Shown: positions 59,300 through 64,000 of the stretch, piece after piece | How the letters are laid out: each line of letters opens with the position of its first letter | Position numbering within the stretch: position 1 is the first letter of the stretch | Source of the DNA: Varanus komodoensis | Taxonomy: Eukaryota > Chordata > Lepidosauria > Squamata > Varanidae | Assembly: GCF_004798865.1 (NCBI RefSeq) | Contig: NW_025335505.1 | Span: 20,574,110-20,638,109, forward strand | Direction of reading: 5' to 3' | DNA: 64,000 nt | The notes under the pieces: generated by a model | Database searches by the model: none | What the model was told of the DNA's origin: nothing | What the model saw: only the letters and a program-made list of their open reading frames with translations | Program-made: the position numbers and the translations under genes

Positions 59300-60230
59300 A
59301 AATACAGTAGTCTGTGAATTTAGGTTTGTTATACATCCTACCTTGAAAGGTTGAAGTGGGCAAGATATACGGCCTTGTTTCGGAAGTAAATACAACAGTG
59401 TTGGATCAGTTTTAAGACAGAGCTGCTACCCTACCGGTCGACAGTTAAGGAAACAGAGAATACAGTAGCAAAATAAATTCTTGAATGAAATATTCTGAAA
59501 TTTACCAAAATTCAGATTTGTTTTTACAAATGTAATTCCTGTTCTAATAGTCATGACAGCATTAGATAAGTCTAACAATTACTGATCTGTATTAATATAT
59601 TAGTTCAGGACAGTTTGTTGCTTTTTTTAAAAAGGACAATTTGAACTAACGATTATAGCATAATTTCTTGAGTAATTTTGCCTTATGCTATACCAAAGCA
59701 AAAAGACTGATATTAAGGAGATGTCATTTTATAAGTATAGATTAAATCTTTGTGTGTGTGTGTGCACATATTAGAATTAAATATTCAGAGAGATTTGTGT
59801 GTCTTCAAAATCTAAGTTAGATAGAAATTTGTGTTTGATAACAGGCCCAACAGTAATTGACTGTTTGCACTTGTAGCTTTTTGTCACTGTGTTGTGCATG
59901 CGTGTGACCCTTTTTATGGGTTAACCCATTTCCTCAGCATATTGCTGGAATGTTGCTCTAAGCATGTTGTGCAGTAGCTGTTTCCTAACTACAAAGCATT
60001 TTTACACGTGGAATCCTCTGGTTGACTGGGTGCTTTTTATGCCCAGTTTTATCATGGATAGAAATATTCAATAAAAATACACTTTAAAGCACTCTTAAAC
60101 TAATAGTTCAGCAACATAAAAAGTCATGTAACCAGTGTGTTCCTTTTAACTAAATATAGCTAATGGATCTCAAATAATGGATGGTTGTTTGAAGGAGCAT
60201 CTCCTTCTGTATACACCTGCCTAAACTTTA
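59300..60230. other. Intron 1, nothing recognised
   Basis: AT-rich, with a short (TG)n tract at about 59,751-59,764. Confidence 0.45.
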
Positions 60231-60234
60231 AGAT

Positions 60235-60520
60235 CTTCCCCTGAGGTCCTTCTTCAAGAGCCAACCTTGACAGAGGTTAGAAGAGTGGCTTCCTGGAGAA
60301 GGACCTTTTCTCTGGTAATGTCCCAGCTTTGGAATCCGCTTGCTGACGCTTTAGTATTTCCAGTGCCAGTCCAAAACCTCTTTATTTGCCTAGTACTTTA
60401 AGAGTAGATGGGTTCTTAAATTGGTATCTTACCTTTATTGCTCTATTTTAACATGCTGTTATGCATTTGTGGACCATTTTGAGATCAATTTCTCAGCTAA
60501 AGTTGGGGTAAAAATGTTTT
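60235..60520 (+). mobile_element. L2-like LINE 3' end in intron 1
   Basis: GAGAAGGACCTTTTCTCTGG, TAATGTCCCAGCTTTGGAAT, CCAGTGCCAGTCCAAAACCT, then AT-rich DNA and GTGGACCATTTTGAGATCAA. It is the same family as 31.1 and 50.6 kb, more diverged. Confidence 0.5.
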
Positions 60521-61514
60521 AAATTTCTGGTATTTTAAGCTCTGAAAAGAAGTGTATTTCTAGATTCTGTGCAGTGCTCCATGTCTTTAGTATCATCTTA
60601 GTTTTATTTCTGGTGAATGTTTGTATTCCATACAAGGGAAAGCTTCTGTCCCACGTTGCCAGGATTTTTAAACTTTGTTTAAAGTCTTCCCACCTTAATT
60701 ATTCTAATGCCAATTGTGAGCTAAGGTCCATTATAATTGCATACATTTGTAAAGGAATCATGAGTTGATGGGAAGGTTAGCACAACCCAGCATCCCACCC
60801 TGTAAATAAGATACACAAGGTATTTATGAAACAACTCATGCTACAACCAAGAAATAGTGGGGTTCACCATGGCTTATCTTCCTTCCATTTGGTTATATTA
60901 TGGGTATCCCAGGACACCCCTTCAAAGGACCCATCTTGTCTGCCTGCCCCACTGTGATCATAAGCACTTTTCATGAGCTTTTTTTCACTCGCTCTACCCA
61001 CCTTGGAGATTGTGCTTTGAGATCACAAGAAATTTGCATTAGATTTTTGTTTTAGTTGGATTTGCATAAGCAGGCACCCATCATGGGCAGTGACCCAGAG
61101 AGACTGCAAAGAGGTGTATTTTCACTTTTCATTCTCTTGACAGATGCCAAAAGGCAAACTATTAAGAGAAATCAAAGCATCAAGTGAGGAGGATGCAGTA
61201 GCTCAAAGCTTTCTGATGAGATCCTCTATGAAGTGTTGTTTGTTTTTGGACCTGACTATTGTCAGTTTCCACTCTTTTCTGAGATTCTAAATGCTCAAAA
61301 ATGTGGAAGTTTGTGTCCCTGTCAAAAGTAAAACAAAACATGGATATCCTTACTTTCCTGAAGTACCTGTAAAAGGACCCAGAGTTTTGAAAGTAGATGT
61401 CTTTCTCTGAAAAGGGGGTTGGGAGGATTTTCACCACCTTTATAATAAGTTCCTCCCCTCCCCTCCCCTCCCAGTGCACATTATCAGAATGCACATTTTG
61501 TCAAGTGTCTAGGT

Positions 61515-62322
61515 CAGGGGTTGGCAACCTGGGGCTCTGGAGTCGCACATGGTTCTTGAATCCCTCTGCTGCGGCTCCGTCGCTCAAAACACGCGCTGGC
61601 ACAGCCACTGATCTGCTTGAAGCTCCACTCAGGAACACAGTGCTAGCTAGTTAAGGAAATCAGCTAGTTAAGTAAATTGCTACATTCCTCTGCTAAACAA
61701 GCTTCCTGCAAGCTCTCAAGTTACAGGAAAAGCTGCTGAAAAGATTCTATTTGGCCCAGTGTAATCTCCTTCATCTGAATGTTAAAAGCTGTGCTTGGGA
61801 CCTGTCACAATTCACAGCACTTGAATGTTTATCTACTAATCAGTCACTAAACACACCTATATCTCCTCTGTGCTGATTTACTGAGCCCCCCTCCCCCCAC
61901 AGTAGGCCAACCATGGATAAATCAAAGAAAATAAAAGTTTCTGAAGAAAACCAAATGGTTTTAATGGTGCGTGTGTAGATTCACTTGCTTTCACTGCTGA
62001 CGAACTTAGGGGGTTTGCTGTTTAATGCATGCAGCCCTTTAGCACTGACTTTGACTCTTCAGGAAGCTGTTCTCCTATTCAAAATATATGAAAGGAGTCC
62101 TACTAGTTTATAATGTAAGATTAAAAATAACAGTTTTTAGTGACTGAACAAGAGCTGCAGCTAAATCATACTGAAGCTATACATAGCATTAAGGTAAAAA
62201 ATGATATATGCAGTGTTATCTTCATTTTAGATGTCAAATGGGTTTTGCGGCTCCCCGTGTTTTCTTTTGTGTGGGAAACGGGTCCAAATGGCTCTTTGAG
62301 TGTTAAAGGTTGCCGACCCCTG
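61515..62322 (+). mobile_element. hAT element, internally deleted, perfect 8-bp target duplication
   Basis: 808 bp. Left end CAGGGGTTGGCAACCT and complement of right end CAGGGGTCGGCAACCT are nearly identical terminal repeats. GTCTAGGT flanks both sides exactly (61,507-61,514 and 62,323-62,330). Inside, a polypyrimidine tract with CCCCACAG is followed by an ATG at 61,913 encoding MDKSKKIKVSEENQ, the basic start expected of a hAT transposase exon, but the frame stops after 21 codons. Later fragments (DSLAFTADELRGFAV) may be remnants too. The catalytic core is absent, so this is a non-autonomous deletion derivative. Confidence 0.92.
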
Positions 62323-62394
62323 GTCTAGGTACACAGGAAAGTGAAAATGTAGATTCCCTTTCTCATACTTGATTGCCTTAAAATGTGGGGAGAT

Positions 62395-62461
62395 GAGTTA
62401 GAAATGGATGATTTCAACTTTGGTCTGTTTGTCCCAGACCAAAAGCAACCATTTCTAACTC
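62395..62461. repeat. Hairpin-forming inverted repeat
   Basis: GAGTTAGAAATGG...TTTGGTCTG at 62,395-62,427 pairs with CAGACCAAA...CCATTTCTAACTC at 62,435-62,461. The arms are about 28-33 bp with a few mismatches and a loop of about 7 nt. It lies in the right part of the old repeat. Confidence 0.8.
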
Positions 62462-62799
62462 AAACCCTTTTTAAAGGGACCACATTTTATGACAGCCAGA
62501 TGTAACAACTGTCAAAACCCCTTTTCCTTTGTAAAAGTGGGGCACTGCATGTTTGTACTTTCTTAGATACCTAGAGGCTCAGGAGAAAGTGCAAAATGTG
62601 TACCTCAATGGGAACAAAGTGAGGAAGGAAAAAAAACGACGATCTTGCTGCATGAAAATCGGGTGAAAATCCCTAAAAGCTCCTCCTCAGCAATTAATTA
62701 TTCGTGCCTTCAGTTTATCTTAACAGATCACTTCTTCAGCCTGTCAAAAGGTACCAAAGTGGGGTGATGGATTTATTGACTCTATTATCATAATATTAA

Positions 62800-63013
62800 G
62801 GGTGAGGAATTTTGGCAGCAGCCAGCTTCCTGGACATTGCTTCAGCCAAGGCTTCAAACCTTCACAGTGGCTTTACAGATCACAGTTGCACAATTGCACA
62901 ACTTTTAAAATTAAACATTACTTTTCACATTGTTACATACAAAAATAAAAATACTGTTTGGTGTCAGTTTTGTATCCAAACCATTTTTCCAAAAAAAAAA
63001 AAAAAAAAAAAAA
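62800..63013 (+). other. A23 tract preceded by UTR-like sequence, possible retroposed transcript end
   Basis: A 23-A run (62,991-63,013) follows about 190 bp of AT-rich, repeat-free sequence with AAAATAAAAATACTG about 40 bp before the run. No target duplication and no recognised parent gene. Could equally be an expanded A tract. Confidence 0.25.
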
Positions 63014-63379
63014 GCTGGACAAGACCTCCAAGATGTAGCTGGGGCACTTTTCAAGAACTGTGCAAAATGGGGATCATGAAGGTCAGCCTGACAGCCAGCT
63101 TTTGCAGTTTCCCTCAATGCATTATGTTTCAAAGGGTAAGAGAAGCCACTGCAAGCCCAACATGGCTTGCAGCATGATAGGGAGTAGGAAGACAGCCGTG
63201 CCAGATGCCCTCAAGCACCACTGGCACTGGAGCTTGCAAGTGGAAGTTGGCAAGAGTAGTGGTGGGGGAGGGGGGTTGTTGCTTTTGCCACATGGTTGGT
63301 TAACCTATTCCCCATATCCACTATGGGGTCAGCCATGTGGTTTTGGATGACATTATAACCCACTGCAGAAACAAGAACC

Positions 63380-63530
63380 TATAAAACAGTTTATAGATTC
63401 TTGGGATGGCTTGTTGTTCATGCACAAGCCATCCTGGGGAAATGGTGTAGGGTTCTTATTACATGACAACCCTTCATGGGTAGCAATCCACAATCAGTTA
63501 TTATGTCCTGTAAGTTTGTCAGTTTGGCCA
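63380..63530. mobile_element. Repeat related to the CATGGGT family
   Basis: GGGATGGCTTGTTGTTCATG, CACAAGCCATCCTGGGGAAA (an inverted pair) and CAACCCTTCATGGGTAGCAA then TCCACAATCAGTTATTATGT match the 21.1-kb repeat. Confidence 0.45.
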
Positions 63531-63539
63531 ACAGTGCAA

Positions 63540-63640
63540 AACCTTATTTATTAATTAATTTTATTTATGTAAAGTTTTTATATGTCGTCCTAATACAAAA
63601 AGTCTCTGGACAGCTTACAAAAAGCAAAAAACCCTTATTG
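63540..63640 (-). mobile_element. LINE/SINE tail fragment
   Basis: TTAATTTTATTTATGTAAAG, TATATGTCGTCCTAATACAA and GTCTCTGGACAGCTTACAAA are, on the minus strand, the usual ...AGCTGTCCAGAGACT...GACGACATATAAA...AAATAAA ending of squamate LINE 3' tails. Confidence 0.6.
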
Positions 63641-64000
63641 AAATATTAGCTCATAAATTTTTGAAGTTTACTTACTTATTAATGAAAATTGCAGCTGTGG
63701 CATGTTGCTTCCAGAAATATTTTTTCTTTCAAGCATTCCAGTTCTGAATATATAAGTTATATATTAATGAAATGCAGTGACTGTAAAAAAGGTGGTGCTT
63801 CACTACCTTGGAAAGTGTGTAAAGAACCTGTTAAAATAAACGGAAGACAACTAAGATTTCCTAAGCTGTTAATGTCTTAACATGTTTGATTATTTAAAAT
63901 GTGATTTTTTAAAAAAAAAGTGATTATGTAAGCTTTGGAGCCCTGTCTATGATTACAAAGCCTTGTAGCAACTCCAGTTTTAACTCTGGACGCTTATGGT

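Larger units (their letters stand above)
61125..62760. mobile_element. Old repeat of the TCCCTTTAAAAG inverted-repeat family, split by a hAT element
   Basis: The left part (61,125-61,506) begins TTCTCTTGACAGATGCCAAA / GGCAAACTATTAAGAGAAAT, like the hairpin at 45.65 kb, and contains a (CCCTC)n tract at 61,452-61,472. The right part (62,331-62,760), read on the minus strand, gives GTACACATTTTGCACTTTCT, GGTTTTGACAGTTGTTACAT and GGTCCCTTTAAAAAGGGTTT, collinear with 45,800-45,930. The two parts probably represent one or two overlapping family members. The boundary at the hAT is exact; the outer ends are approximate. Confidence 0.55.
57650..64000 (+). other. CTDP1: CTDP1 intron 1 (5' part, runs off the window)
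   Basis: The intron starts with GTAAGG and continues to the end of the window. The first 380 bp are still CpG island. The rest is AT-rich and holds MITE fragments, an L2-like LINE tail, an 808-bp hAT element within older repeat DNA, a 23-A tract and a LINE-tail fragment. No sequence encoding the expected next CTDP1 segment (a conserved HPVVMKGLCAECG-like block) was found on the + strand. Confidence 0.85.

Noticed and set aside
1-64000. Endogenous retroviruses, LTR elements, Polintons, CRISPR arrays or bacterial-type systems
   Set aside because: No LTR pairs, retroviral or Polinton-type proteins, spaced direct repeats or operon-like coding were seen; reverse transcriptase traces are all of LINE (RTE, CR1) type.
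58031-64000. Second CTDP1 exon
   Set aside because: No plus-strand segment encoding the expected conserved block between an AG acceptor and GT donor was found.

Overview
The window reads as intergenic and intronic DNA of a squamate reptile (lizard or snake). It is AT-rich and intron/repeat dominated, and it has no operon-like coding. It mixes RTE/BovB LINEs, a CR1 LINE 3' end, L2-like LINE tails, two families of tRNA-headed SINEs, a 5S-rRNA-headed SINE and several hAT-type miniature elements. That combination is typical of squamate genomes. The species cannot be named from this evidence. Repeat family names are by recognition, not by a database search. 

Layout. From 1 to about 56.1 kb there is no protein-coding exon that I can support. 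It is a long upstream intergenic region carrying an 8-bp-TSD hAT MITE (25-162), an old RTE LINE on the + strand (3.2-6.05 kb) with two later insertions, SINEs, microsatellites, an inverted-repeat family (20.2 kb, 45.7 kb, 61-62.7 kb), a CR1 3' end (37.3-38.07 kb), a CpG-rich hAT MITE with perfect target duplication (45,033-45,391) inside an older repeat, and a BovB LINE on the - strand (50.9-52.76 kb). Low-complexity-free stretches such as 8.1-8.65 kb, 27.6-28.16 kb and 34.7-34.8 kb could be conserved regulatory DNA, but only alignment can tell. 

From about 56.76 to 58.03 kb there is a CpG island with NRF1-, ZNF143- and ETS-like motifs. It contains the only confident gene piece: the first coding exon of CTDP1 (FCP1, the phosphatase that dephosphorylates the RNA polymerase II C-terminal domain), ATG at 57,348 and splice donor at 57,649/57,650, on the + strand. 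The rest of the window (57,650-64,000) is CTDP1 intron 1. That intron holds an 808-bp hAT element (61,515-62,322, perfect 8-bp target duplication) that landed in older repeat DNA. No further CTDP1 exon is visible. 

In human, NFATC1 lies upstream of CTDP1; no NFATC1 exon was recognised here, so the first 56 kb is probably the NFATC1-CTDP1 intergenic interval or part of it. I saw no new gene system. The most interesting structure is the layered nesting of DNA transposons and the shared ZNF143-like motif in the MITE arms and the CTDP1 promoter.
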